This document shows positions 53,403 through 62,283 of a DNA stretch of 64,000 bases, piece after piece. The position numbers were made by a program, and so were the translations under genes. Every line of letters begins with the position of its first letter. Position 1 is the stretch's first letter. Source of the stretch: JBKEDC01 sp047971925 (GTDB taxonomy: Bacteria; Bacteroidota; Bacteroidia; Bacteroidales; Prolixibacteraceae); assembly GCA_047971925.1 (NCBI GenBank), contig JBKEAC010000009.1, positions 1 through 64,000 of the forward strand, in the 5' to 3' direction. The notes beneath the pieces are model-generated. The model worked only from the letters and a program-made list of their open reading frames with translations. It was not told the DNA's origin and made no database searches.

Positions 53403-54730
53403 TAAAAAAGTTCTCCCGCCAACGAAAACGTTGCAGCTTCGGTGACTTTCACCGTAACAATCTGCCCTTCGAGTTCAGGGTATTTGTTATCTAATCGCAA
53501 GGTAATCTTTCCTTCGGTTAAACCGGTGCTCATGCCCGAACGTTGGTCGATTCCGGTAACGAGCACACGAACTTCCTTACCTACTAGCTTTTCGTTGTAG
53601 GCAGCAGTGTGAATGCGCATTTCTTCGGTGAGTTCGTGGAATCGACGTTTTTTTGTTTCGCCATCAATCTCATCGTCCCATTTGTAGCTCACCGCTCCAG
53701 GACGAGGTGAATACATGGCGATAAATGCCATGTTGAATTTAAATTCTCGGAATGCCATCACGGTGTTTTGAAATGCCTCTTCGCTTTCACCTGTAAATCC
53801 CACGATAATATCGGTGAACAATGTTGCAGTGGGCAGAAGCTCGCGAATGTTAGTTACAATCTCGCGATATTTATCCATGGAGTGCTTGCGGTTCATTTTT
53901 TGCAACACGTCATTGTCGCCACTTTGTAGCGGGAGGTTTACTTGCTTGGCAAGCACATCATATTGAGCAATCACCTCAATCACTTCACGTGTCATGTCGT
54001 GAGGGTGTGGCGAAGTGAAGTAGAGCCAAAAGTCTTTACCCGATTCCTTGCCATATTCGCCCACTTGGCGCAACAGTTCGGCGAAGTTAATTTCTTCCCC
54101 TTTCTTGTCTAAACCATAGGAGTTCACATTTTGTCCTAGCAGTGTGATCGATTTATAGCCTTTGTCCACTAAGTCTTTAACTTCTTGCAAAATTTCCACC
54201 GAGGGGCGCGAAACTTCTCGTCCGCGAGTGTATGGCACCGCACAATAGGTGCAAAATTTGTCGCAACCATTCTGAATTGGCACAAAAGCCTCATAGCTTG
54301 ATTCATATTTTGGTTTGATTTGCCACAGGTCGAAAATATGTTCGTTTTTGGGTAGTTTTGGTTCTTCCACACGAGTTGATACAGCTGTAGTAATGCCGTA
54401 ACTTTTAATTAAATCGGGAAAGCTGTTTAGTTCGCTCATCGGAAAGATGATGTCGAACTGTTTCAGCAATTTCTCCTTATCGGCCGGCAGCACGCATCCC
54501 GAAAGGAAGGTGATGAGGTTTCGCTTACTCTTGGCACGATTCCAGTTGGCAATTTTATTATATACTTTATCAATGGGCTTTTGGCGCACCGAGCAAGCTA
54601 AGATTCCAAGCAGATTTGCTTCCTCTTCATTTTCTGTGCGTTGGTATCCCATTTTTTCCAGAACGGCAGCCACGCGCTCGCTATCTGAAAGGTTCATTTG
54701 GCAACCTAAAGTAATTAAATGGTATTTCAT
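53402..54730 (-). CDS. miaB: tRNA-2-methylthio-N6-dimethylallyladenosine synthase MiaB
   Basis: MiaB adds the methylthio group to i6A37 of UNN-decoding tRNAs. The 442-residue protein has ITLGCQMNLSDSE, ILACSVRQKPIDK and LSGCVLPADKE for the auxiliary cluster, radical-SAM motif NGCDKFCTYCAVPYTRGRE near residue 155, the MiaB hallmark LLGQNVNSYG, and a C-terminal TRAM domain. The N-terminal third (ACSVRQKPIDK rather than NTCSVRE, and the SDSERVAAVLEKMGYQ start) is unlike typical Bacteroidota MiaB and reminds me of versions from candidate phyla radiation bacteria. The assignment to MiaB is secure; an unusual origin is inference. Confidence 0.9.
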   Translation of the reverse strand: MKYHLITLGCQMNLSDSERVAAVLEKMGYQRTENEEEANLLGILACSVRQKPIDKVYNKIANWNRAKSKRNLITFLSGCVLPADKEKLLKQFDIIFPMSELNSFPDLIKSYGITTAVSTRVEEPKLPKNEHIFDLWQIKPKYESSYEAFVPIQNGCDKFCTYCAVPYTRGREVSRPSVEILQEVKDLVDKGYKSITLLGQNVNSYGLDKKGEEINFAELLRQVGEYGKESGKDFWLYFTSPHPHDMTREVIEVIAQYDVLAKQVNLPLQSGDNDVLQKMNRKHSMDKYREIVTNIRELLPTATLFTDIIVGFTGESEEAFQNTVMAFREFKFNMAFIAMYSPRPGAVSYKWDDEIDGETKKRRFHELTEEMRIHTAAYNEKLVGKEVRVLVTGIDQRSGMSTGLTEGKITLRLDNKYPELEGQIVTVKVTEAATFSLAGELF

Positions 54731-54994
54731 TTGCTGATGTTTTTATGTATTTAAAACGTGACTTTCCGATTTTCATTTTGCCTATGCTGCTGATTCAGAA
54801 AGTGAGTTTCAAAGCGCAAAGATAAACATTTCTCCATAAACCGATGAATAGACCTATCTTTTAAGCAATGAGCAAGAATTTATCTGTTTTGAGAGTGGGG
54901 TAGATGGTGGGCTTTTCTTTTAAAATGGAAGTTTTTTTTAAGTTGAATCTTCTCTTGGAAGTTCCTCACCACCTCTAGCCTCACCGCACCAAGC

Positions 54995-56020
54995 TTACAG
55001 TCCTCCAGCTAAATAATAGACCTCTGGTTCTATGCTTACGCCAAATTTCTGAAACACCGATGACTGAATGCGTTCTGCTAAATCGGCAATTTGATTGCCA
55101 GTTGCTGAACCATGATTTACCAACACCAGTGCTTGATGTTCATAAACACCAGCATCGCCCTCACGAAAACCACGCCAACCGCATTGGTCGATGAGCCAGC
55201 CGGCTGCTAGTTTTGTACAGTTATTATCTGCCTGATATGTTGGCATTGTGGGGTAGCTTTGTTTCAATGCATTTGCTTGCATATTGCTAACCACCGGATT
55301 CATAAAGAAACTTCCTGCTGAACCAATCAAATTCGGATCGGGCAATTTCGATTCGCGCACCTTGATAATCGCTTGTCGGATATTTTTCAAATTTAAATCG
55401 CCAATTGCGGAAATTTCATCTTGAAGGCTGCCGTAATTCACGTTGAATTGAGCTTGCTTGCTCAACTTTAATAGAACAGAGTGAATGATGAACCGCTCTT
55501 TCAAATCATGTTTAAATATGCTGTCACGATAACCATAGGCACAATCGGATAGTTTGATTGTTTGCTCCTCCATTAGCCATAAATCGAAACCACGAACTTC
55601 AGCAATCACCTGAGAAGCTTCCGCTCCATAGGCTCCAATGTTTTGCACTGCTGCTGCACCAGCAGTTCCTGGAATTAACGAAAGATTTTCAATACCACCC
55701 CAGTTGTTTTCAACGGCATAGGCAACTACCTCATCCCACTCCTCGCCTGCACCCACTTCCAAATAGACAAATTCATCATCTTCGGCTACTTTTTTCTTCC
55801 CCTTCACATTCGGACGAATGACAAGTCCATTGAAATCGGAAACAGGAAGAAGGTTGCTTCCTCCGCCAAGAACAAAGCGAGGCATGTTTTCCCATTGAGG
55901 AAACTTGTTTAAGAAGGATTGCAAATCACTCGGATGAGAATATTCAACAAAATAGCGCACTTGAGCTGCAATGCGAAAAGTGTTATAGTTTTTAATGGCA
56001 AAATTTTCTTCAAATATCAT
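54995..56020 (-). CDS. murB: UDP-N-acetylenolpyruvoylglucosamine reductase
   Basis: MurB reduces the enolpyruvyl group to make UDP-MurNAc in peptidoglycan synthesis. The 341-residue flavoprotein begins with NYNTFRIAAQVRYF and has the FAD-binding LGGGSNLL, LSLIPGTAGAAAVQNIGAYG, YGYRDSIFK, the catalytic Ser in GSAGSFFMNPV and the terminal Glu in SIEPEVYYL. The YRDS and long C-terminal segment place it in the type I (E. coli-like) group. It is divergent from the glycosyltransferase gene. Confidence 0.96.
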   Translation of the reverse strand: MIFEENFAIKNYNTFRIAAQVRYFVEYSHPSDLQSFLNKFPQWENMPRFVLGGGSNLLPVSDFNGLVIRPNVKGKKKVAEDDEFVYLEVGAGEEWDEVVAYAVENNWGGIENLSLIPGTAGAAAVQNIGAYGAEASQVIAEVRGFDLWLMEEQTIKLSDCAYGYRDSIFKHDLKERFIIHSVLLKLSKQAQFNVNYGSLQDEISAIGDLNLKNIRQAIIKVRESKLPDPNLIGSAGSFFMNPVVSNMQANALKQSYPTMPTYQADNNCTKLAAGWLIDQCGWRGFREGDAGVYEHQALVLVNHGSATGNQIADLAERIQSSVFQKFGVSIEPEVYYLAGGL

Positions 56021-56046
56021 CCTAGTTATTTTTTTTGAGGCTAAAG

Positions 56047-56074
56047 TAGTTAAAAACTAAATTTTAGAAGTCAA
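56047..56074. repeat. Possible remnant of a MITE terminus
   Basis: TTAAAAACTAAATTTTAGAAGTC resembles the right end of the 187-bp element (TTAAAACTAATTTTTAGAAGTC), with the terminal CCCC lost. No second end is seen nearby. It is weak evidence for an older, decayed insertion. Confidence 0.3.
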
Positions 56075-56111
56075 CTTGCGTTTAAAATCTGGTTTTTTAA
56101 TTCATTTGTTA

Positions 56112-56119
56112 TACTTTTG
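56112..56119 (+). promoter_or_regulatory. Promoter box for the glycosyltransferase gene
   Basis: TACTTTTG lies 29 bp before the ATG at 56149. Confidence 0.5.
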
Positions 56120-56148
56120 AAAACTTTTCACCCGCAAAGAGCAATATC

Positions 56149-57093
56149 ATGCAAACACAGCAATCCTTAGAAAGTAGTAGCCATGCAGCAATACCCATAG
56201 TTTTCACATTCGACAATCAACTTGTTGATCCTGCCATTGTGTGTATATCGTCCTTGTTGTGGTCAAGAAATCAGAATACTAATTACGAGATTCATCTGCT
56301 GTACATTGATCTTCATGAAGAAAATCAAACACGAATAAGAGAATCGCTGAAAGAATTTACAAACTTCACTATTCAATTCACCGATTGCAATGCGCATTTC
56401 GATTTCATGAATGCTAGTGAGTCGCGAGGTATCACGAAAACTGCTTATCTCCGTTTGTTGATTCCCCGACTTCTTCGTCAGCATGAGCGTGTCATTTATT
56501 CCGATGTTGATGTTATCATTCAACAAGATTTAAGCTGTCTGCTGAATTGGAGCGGAATAGAGGCTATATATGGCATTCGTGCCGGCGATGAGAAAGGTTC
56601 GCACGATAAGTTATACAAAGAACGTATCGGCTGCGATGCGATTGATTACATCAACAGTGGAATATTAGTTTTCAATAATCAAGCCATTGGTGATGATGAA
56701 ATTAATCAATGTCTAGCACTTATTAGTAAGGGCTTTAATTTTCACGATCAGGATATAATCAACCTTGTTTTTAAAGGTAAAATCGATGCTTCCATGCACC
56801 CCAAATTTGCCATTATTCCCGGTCGATATAAAAGCATGCGAAACGAACCCGAAAAGTGGACAAGCTTCTACACATCCGAGCAATTAAGTCTGCTTTCTTT
56901 GAATGAGGGAATTATTCATTATGCTGGAAGAAAACCATGGAACACCCGAGTTGATTTTGGCGAAATTTGGTGGGCAAGCTTCTTGAAAAGCAGTGTGGTC
57001 GATATCGATAAATATAATCATTATGTGAATCATCTGGCCTTTCTGCCCTTCGATAAAACGCCCTTGGTGAAACTAATCAAACGATTCAAGTGA
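56149..57093 (+). CDS. Family 8 glycosyltransferase
   Basis: The 314-residue protein has the GT8 fold: an N-terminal nucleotide-sugar region (IPIVFTFDNQLVDPAIVCISSLLW), the metal-binding DxD in RVIYSDVDVIIQQDL (about 116-118), IDYINSGILVFN, HDQDIINLVFKGK, and a C-terminal HYAGRKPW that supplies the last metal ligand. Family members use UDP-galactose or UDP-glucose to extend lipopolysaccharide or surface glycans with retained stereochemistry; donor and acceptor are not predictable here. It stands alone with its own promoter and terminator. Confidence 0.92.
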   Translation: MQTQQSLESSSHAAIPIVFTFDNQLVDPAIVCISSLLWSRNQNTNYEIHLLYIDLHEENQTRIRESLKEFTNFTIQFTDCNAHFDFMNASESRGITKTAYLRLLIPRLLRQHERVIYSDVDVIIQQDLSCLLNWSGIEAIYGIRAGDEKGSHDKLYKERIGCDAIDYINSGILVFNNQAIGDDEINQCLALISKGFNFHDQDIINLVFKGKIDASMHPKFAIIPGRYKSMRNEPEKWTSFYTSEQLSLLSLNEGIIHYAGRKPWNTRVDFGEIWWASFLKSSVVDIDKYNHYVNHLAFLPFDKTPLVKLIKRFK

Positions 57094-57160
57094 GCGTAAA
57101 TCAGTCGATTTAATCGTACTCATGCGGTTCAAGCAGCCTTTTAAAATCTGCTATAAAACC

Positions 57161-57210
57161 AACAACACGCTTGCATCGAAGGTTAGCTCGATGTAAGCGT
57201 GTTGTTGTTT
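57161..57210 (+). terminator. Terminator of the glycosyltransferase gene
   Basis: AACAACACGCTTGCATCGA (57161-57179) pairs with TCGATGTAAGCGTGTTGTT (57188-57206), with one wobble, followed by a short T-run into which MITE copy 3 has inserted. Confidence 0.85.
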
Positions 57211-57211
57211 A

Positions 57212-57398
57212 GGGGACTTCTAAAAATTAGCTGTTAGGTCATTTTGATTTTATGGGAGATAAATTTTGGACTAATTTCACAGAAGCATAGCGAGCTATGG
57301 TTTAAGAAATTAGTGCAAAAGATACGCTCAGAAAACAAAATGAACAACAGCTGTATTTAGCAGCTTCCCCAATTTAAAACTAATTTTTAGAAGTCCCC
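57212..57398 (+). mobile_element. 187-bp MITE-like element, copy 3
   Basis: This is again exactly 187 bp with the 19-bp inverted termini, flanked by direct TTTA (57208-57211 and 57399-57402). It lies between two convergent terminators, a neutral target. It differs from the consensus of the three copies at about one base. Confidence 0.95.
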
Positions 57399-57408
57399 TT
57401 TAAACACA

Positions 57409-57438
57409 ATGAAGAGAACGCTTATAAGTTCTCTTCAT
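57409..57438 (-). terminator. Terminator downstream of the response regulator gene
   Basis: ATGAAGAGAAC and GTTCTCTTCAT form an 11-bp perfect stem with an eight-base loop, 10 bp past the response-regulator stop on the minus strand. Confidence 0.7.
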
Positions 57439-57447
57439 CGTTTGAAA

Positions 57448-58161
57448 TTATTGGATATCGTCGCACACAAGCTTGTATCCTTTACCATGCACGTTGATAA
57501 TTTCCACATTCGCTTCAGGTCGCAAGTGTTTGCGTAGTTTAGTAATATACACATCCATGCTTCGAGCATTGAAGTAGTTATCATCCATCCAAATTGTTTT
57601 AAGAGCAAAGTTGCGCTCTAAAATATTGTTGGCGTTGGTGCATAAAAGTTTCAACAAATCCGATTCTTTAGTTGTGAGTTTTGTTTTCTCATCGGTTACA
57701 GAATCGGTGAGCACTTGCTTTCTTGGGTCGAAAGAGAATCGACCAAGCTTGTAAATCGACTGGTCGTTGGTATCGAAAGAATGATTTCTTTCTGTTCGAC
57801 GTAGAATGGCCTCGATTCTGAAGATCAGCTCTTCCATGCTAAATGGTTTTGTGATATAATCATCGGCACCATTCTTGAATCCTTCCAAAATATCCTCTTT
57901 TAAGTTTTTTGCCGAAAGGAAGATAATTGGCACATTCGTGTCAAGTTGTCGAATGTCGCTTGCCACTGTAATACCGTCTTTTTTGGGCATCATCACATCA
58001 AGAATACACAACTGATAAGGGTTGTTTCTAAATCCCTCAAAAGCGAGTTCGCCATCGGTATATAAATCCGTGTCATATCCTTTAGCGATAAGATATTCTT
58101 TCAATAAGAGTCCTAAGTTTTCGTCGTCTTCTGCTAGAAGTAATTTTGCTTTTGTTTCCAT
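57448..58161 (-). CDS. rprY: OmpR-family response regulator, RprY-like
   Basis: The 237-residue protein has a receiver domain with acidic pocket LAEDDEN, phospho-acceptor Asp55 in LCILDVMMPKKDG, and the switch and Lys residues (FLSAKN). A winged-helix DNA-binding domain follows (about 135-235: LTTKESDLLKLLC...YITKLRKHLRPE...NVHGKGYKLV). Length and sequence pattern match RprY of Bacteroides and Porphyromonas. It follows the histidine kinase gene by nine bases. In P. gingivalis RprY has been linked to control of nqrA; the nqr operon is also in this window. Confidence 0.87.
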   Translation of the reverse strand: METKAKLLLAEDDENLGLLLKEYLIAKGYDTDLYTDGELAFEGFRNNPYQLCILDVMMPKKDGITVASDIRQLDTNVPIIFLSAKNLKEDILEGFKNGADDYITKPFSMEELIFRIEAILRRTERNHSFDTNDQSIYKLGRFSFDPRKQVLTDSVTDEKTKLTTKESDLLKLLCTNANNILERNFALKTIWMDDNYFNARSMDVYITKLRKHLRPEANVEIINVHGKGYKLVCDDIQ

Positions 58162-58170
58162 ACTATTTGC

Positions 58171-59760
58171 TTAATTAAGGGGTAATGAAACTATAAAACG
58201 AGTGCCTTTTCCTAGAGTGCTTTCTGCTTTGATAGTTCCTTTATGAATCTCTATTATTTTTTTTACATAGCTTAATCCCAATCCAAATCCTTTCACATCG
58301 TGCACATTGCCTGTAGGCACCCGGAAGAATCGTTCAAATATCTGATCAATGTGCTCTTTGGCAATTCCAATTCCGTTATCTTCAATGGTGATGATAATGT
58401 TGTTGTCTTTGTTTTGAGTAGATATTGAAATGATTGGTGTGTTTTTACAATATTTAATGGCATTGTCGAGTAGGTTGAAAATAACATTGGTAATATGCAC
58501 ATCATCGGCTTTTATTAAATCATTGCTAGCTTCAATGTGCACGTGTAGTTCGCCTTTGCGATTGTTCACTTTTAGCTCGAAGCTCTTCACCACCGTTTCC
58601 ACAATTTGGTTCAGGTGTAAATCTTTGATTTTATATTTTATTTTTCCTTCGTTGAACGATGCCATTTGAAGCACTTTCTCTACCTGATGTTTTAAACGCT
58701 GACTTTCATCGTAGATTATCCCTGCATTTTTCTCCACAAACGATGGTGTTGCTGCAATCGCAGGGTCTTTCATCATCTGACTGGCAAGCGAAATGGTGGC
58801 AATCGGAGTTTTAAACTCATGAGTCATGTTGTTCACAAAATCATTTTTAATTACCGATAGTTTCTTCTGACGGAGAATAATGAGAATGGTGTAGGTGAAG
58901 ATACTAATCAAAAGAAAAGTCAGAATAATCATCGGAATAATTAGAAATCCTGTTTCTCGCATGATGTATTTATCCCTATCGGGGAAGTAAAGCTTTAAGT
59001 AGTTCGGCTTTAAAGTTGTTAAATCTCGTGGGAAAAGAATGCCACGATATTCTTTCAACACGTTGGGCTTATATCCGTTCGATCCGAAAATGAACATTTC
59101 TTCGCCAAAAGGATACGACTTCACAGCATAGCGATAGGCTATGTTTAGGCCATTCTCTCGCAATTGATTGCGCAAGATTGGTTCTAGTCGCGATTGTTGA
59201 ATGCGCTTGTTAATCGGAAGTTGTGAAAAATAACGCTGATATTCAAAGAGTCGATAGGCATTGGCACGCTCGTCGATTCTTCGCTCATATTCTTCAATGA
59301 AGTAGCTGTCGTTGTCATGAAAGATATCAAAGGCGGAACTGTATTGTTTAGGAATGCCTCGATCGGTGTTGTCGGGGAAACTTACATTGTTGCCTCCCGA
59401 ATGATATTCATGATAAGTGATGCTGTAGTTTGGTCCTCCAATGTGTTTTGATATACTGAACTCGTTGTTTTGTTGTGAACGAGTGATTTTGTTCGATGAA
59501 AACACTTGCTGGCTCTTGTCGAGTGGGGCGTTAGAAAATGGCAGTGCAAAATTGGCTGTGATGTGTGCATTGTACACCTGACTGATTTCATCGTGCTCAA
59601 TCCGCTCAATTGTTTGACTAATGGCGCGATTCACTACCTGATCAAATTGCTGCTCTCTGATGATGTAAGCATTGCGCATAGATACTGCCTGAACAGCTAT
59701 TAAACTGGTCAGAACAATCACCATGACAACGATTAATGCAACAATTACTTTTTTACTCAT
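58171..59760 (-). CDS. rprX: Sensor histidine kinase, RprX-like
   Basis: The 529-residue protein has an N-terminal membrane helix (about 4-26), a periplasmic sensor region (about 30-270), a second helix (about 272-294), a HisKA domain with His314 in NMTHEFKTPIATI, and an ATPase domain (NLLDNAIKYC, EDNGIGIA, GFGLGLSYVKKI). The ATG at 59760 is preferred to one 12 codons upstream because the shorter form starts MSKK and gives a normal membrane anchor; a promoter box also lies between the two. It is co-transcribed with the response regulator gene. Confidence 0.88.
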   Translation of the reverse strand: MSKKVIVALIVVMVIVLTSLIAVQAVSMRNAYIIREQQFDQVVNRAISQTIERIEHDEISQVYNAHITANFALPFSNAPLDKSQQVFSSNKITRSQQNNEFSISKHIGGPNYSITYHEYHSGGNNVSFPDNTDRGIPKQYSSAFDIFHDNDSYFIEEYERRIDERANAYRLFEYQRYFSQLPINKRIQQSRLEPILRNQLRENGLNIAYRYAVKSYPFGEEMFIFGSNGYKPNVLKEYRGILFPRDLTTLKPNYLKLYFPDRDKYIMRETGFLIIPMIILTFLLISIFTYTILIILRQKKLSVIKNDFVNNMTHEFKTPIATISLASQMMKDPAIAATPSFVEKNAGIIYDESQRLKHQVEKVLQMASFNEGKIKYKIKDLHLNQIVETVVKSFELKVNNRKGELHVHIEASNDLIKADDVHITNVIFNLLDNAIKYCKNTPIISISTQNKDNNIIITIEDNGIGIAKEHIDQIFERFFRVPTGNVHDVKGFGLGLSYVKKIIEIHKGTIKAESTLGKGTRFIVSLPLN

Positions 59761-59764
59761 GCAA

Positions 59765-59772
59765 CAAAGATA
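59765..59772 (-). promoter_or_regulatory. Promoter box, leaderless geometry
   Basis: The minus strand reads TATCTTTG, ending four bases before the histidine kinase ATG at 59760. Confidence 0.5.
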
Positions 59773-60124
59773 TGTTTTTATCTGGCATGAAAACACTATT
59801 TAACCGAATTTAACCATGAAGAAGCTATTTTTACGTTTAATATTTCCTGAAAAATACTATATCAATCGCTTTTAAACCGTAAACTTTGCTTTTAACTGCC
59901 CTCTCATTCCTGGGCTTTCTTCCATGATTGTGTGTGTTAACTCTTCGGGGGATTCTTGTTGGTGCGTGAAAGTTTTGTTGAGTTGATTAGTCTCTGTTCT
60001 TTTCTGAATGTAGCTTCAATCCTGAACGGTCGATTTTGTTTTTTGCTATAATTCAAGCATTCTCAATCGACAACATGCCACAATCTGTTTCTAGCTAGCA
60101 GATCGGTTTGGGTTTGAACTTTAG
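59773..60124. other. Intergenic region between the kinase gene and rnc
   Basis: About 350 bp of AT-rich DNA in which I see no gene, repeat or RNA. The rnc hairpin lies at its right edge. Confidence 0.5.
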
Positions 60125-60147
60125 GCTGTAGGCCTAAATCCTACAGC
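60125..60147 (-). terminator. Hairpin at the end of rnc
   Basis: GCTGTAGG and CCTACAGC form a perfect eight-bp stem with a seven-base loop that overlaps the rnc stop codon. There is no clear U-run, so termination is only probable. Confidence 0.45.
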
Positions 60148-60899
60148 TTATAGCCTGATGTGGCTTCTTCTTCGATTTTTGCAAGGGCTGCTTTGGCTGC
60201 TTCTTGTTGTGCTTCTTTTTTTGAAGATCCTTTTCCTCTTCCTATCCGAATTCCTTCGCACATGATTGTGGCTGCAAAACCTCCTGTTTTGTTGGTTTCG
60301 TTAATCGGTAGCTCGTTGGTGTTGAACTTTAACTCTTTTTTCTCTTTCTGTGCCCATTCAATTAGTTGACTTTTATAATTGTCATTCACGTTGGTCACCT
60401 CATTCAGATTAATGTGAGTTGGAATCAATCGTTTGATGATAAATTCTTTGGTGCGTCGATATCCTTGATCAAGATAGAGTGCGCCGATGGTAGCCTCAAA
60501 GGCATCACCGTAAATATGGCTGGAATTGCTCTTCTGATTGATTTTCGATTGAATGAACTTGCTTAGCCCGATGTCTTGTGTGAGTTGGGTTAGAAAGGCA
60601 CGATTTACAAGTTTCGAGCGCATTTGAGTGAGAAAGCCTTCATCTTGAACAGGAAAACGGTTGTAGAGAAATTCAGCAACAACCGATCCGAGGATTGCAT
60701 CGCCCAAGTATTCCAAACGCTCATTGTTGATTGCTTGATTCTGCGAATTTAGCTTTACAACCGACTTATGCGTCATGGCTGTTTCGTAAAGTTCTAAATT
60801 CTTGGGCTTGTAGCCTAATAGGTTTTTTAAAAAGAAGTAAAACTCTTTTCGTTCTGGCGAAAAGAGTTTTACTTTAGGGGCAAATAATCTTGAAATCAC
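60141..60899 (-). CDS. rnc: Ribonuclease III
   Basis: RNase III cuts double-stranded RNA, including rRNA precursors. The 252-residue protein has the catalytic signature NNERLEYLGDAILGSVVAEFLY near residue 57, a second acidic site YGDAFEATIGALYLDQG, and a C-terminal double-stranded RNA-binding domain (about 180-245: YKSQLIEWAQ...GKGSSKKEAQQEAAKAAL). It begins one base after the fabF stop, giving the acpP-fabF-rnc order common in Bacteroidota. Confidence 0.96.
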   Translation of the reverse strand: MISRLFAPKVKLFSPERKEFYFFLKNLLGYKPKNLELYETAMTHKSVVKLNSQNQAINNERLEYLGDAILGSVVAEFLYNRFPVQDEGFLTQMRSKLVNRAFLTQLTQDIGLSKFIQSKINQKSNSSHIYGDAFEATIGALYLDQGYRRTKEFIIKRLIPTHINLNEVTNVNDNYKSQLIEWAQKEKKELKFNTNELPINETNKTGGFAATIMCEGIRIGRGKGSSKKEAQQEAAKAALAKIEEEATSGYKL

Positions 60900-60900
60900 C

Positions 60901-62145
60901 TTATTTGTATTTTTTCAAGATTACCGAGGCATTGTGTCCACCAAATCCGAAGGTGTTGCTCAATGCATAATTGACTTCTCTTTTTTGAGCCACATTGAAT
61001 GTGAAGTTGAAACGCTTGTCGAGTTCTGGCTCATCATTGAAGTGGTTGATTGTTGGAGGGATAATGCTTTCGTTGATTGCCATAATTGAGGCAATGGCTT
61101 CAATAGCTCCTGCTGCACCTAAAAGGTGACCAGTCATCGATTTTGTTGAGCTGATATTGAGCTTGAATGCATGATCTCCAAATACATTTTGAACTGCTTT
61201 GGGTTCAGCAATATCACCAAGTGGTGTTGATGTGCCATGCACGTTGATGTAGTCGATTGCCTCGGGTGCAATGCCTGCATCCTCTAATGCCCACTTCATT
61301 ACTAATGTTGCGCCCATTCCTTCCGGATCGGGTGCTGTCATGTGATAAGCATCATCGCTCATTCCTCCACCAACAAACTCGGCATAGATTTTTGCACCTC
61401 GTGCTTTTGCATGCTCATATTCCTCAAAGATTAATGCGCCTGCTCCTTCTCCCATCACAAAACCATCGCGGTCCACATCAAATGGACGAGAGGCTGTTTT
61501 AGGATCGTCATTGCGTGTTGATAACGCACGAAGAGCATTGAATCCACCTAGTCCTGCCTGATTAATAGCAGCTTCCGAGCCTCCAGTAATGAAAACATCG
61601 GCTTTGCCTAAGCGGATTAAGTTGAATGCTTCAATCATGGCGTGTGTCGATGAGGCACAAGCTGATGTAGTGGTGAAGTTTGGTCCTCGGAAACCATATT
61701 TAATTGCCAACTGTCCGCCAGCAATGTTACCAATCATTTTAGGAATGAAAAATGGATTGAATTTCGGATTCTCAGGATCGTATGCTTTTACTTCCTCGTA
61801 GAATGTTTCTAATCCGCCAATTCCTGCTCCCCAAATCACACCACCACGGTTTTTGTCGAATGTGTTTAGATCTAATCCGCAGTCTTCAATGGCTTGTGCC
61901 GCCGCAGCATAGGCATATAGTGTGTATAAGTCGTTTTTGCGAACTTCTTTGTTGGGTACGTATAGGGTTGGATCGAAGTTTTTTACTTCACAAGCAAATT
62001 GTGTTTTGTGTTTGCTCGCATCCATTTTAGTTATCATGCCGGCACCGCTTTCGCCTCTTTTTAGAGCCTCAAAATATTCAGGAATCGAATTTCCTAACGG
62101 ATTTACTGTTCCTAGTCCAGTAATAACTACTCTTTTTAGTTCCAT
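60901..62145 (-). CDS. fabF: Beta-ketoacyl-ACP synthase II
   Basis: FabF elongates fatty acyl chains by condensing them with malonyl-ACP. The 414-residue thiolase-fold protein has the catalytic Cys in TTSACASSTHAM (about 163), His in NVHGTSTPLGD (about 304) and His in STKSMTGHLLGAAGA (about 341), plus FGFGGHNASV at the C-terminus. It lies between acpP, whose product is its substrate carrier, and rnc. Confidence 0.97.
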   Translation of the reverse strand: MELKRVVITGLGTVNPLGNSIPEYFEALKRGESGAGMITKMDASKHKTQFACEVKNFDPTLYVPNKEVRKNDLYTLYAYAAAAQAIEDCGLDLNTFDKNRGGVIWGAGIGGLETFYEEVKAYDPENPKFNPFFIPKMIGNIAGGQLAIKYGFRGPNFTTTSACASSTHAMIEAFNLIRLGKADVFITGGSEAAINQAGLGGFNALRALSTRNDDPKTASRPFDVDRDGFVMGEGAGALIFEEYEHAKARGAKIYAEFVGGGMSDDAYHMTAPDPEGMGATLVMKWALEDAGIAPEAIDYINVHGTSTPLGDIAEPKAVQNVFGDHAFKLNISSTKSMTGHLLGAAGAIEAIASIMAINESIIPPTINHFNDEPELDKRFNFTFNVAQKREVNYALSNTFGFGGHNASVILKKYK

Positions 62146-62283
62146 AATTTCGATGTATTATGATTTTTTGATTAATCGTCGCTCTAGCTTAAAACTATAT
62201 TCGACCACAATAGTTTGTGGCCGAATACTTAATTCTGCCTCTGGTTTATTAAGGCAAATGTTTTTGCTTTCTAGCTGATCAAA

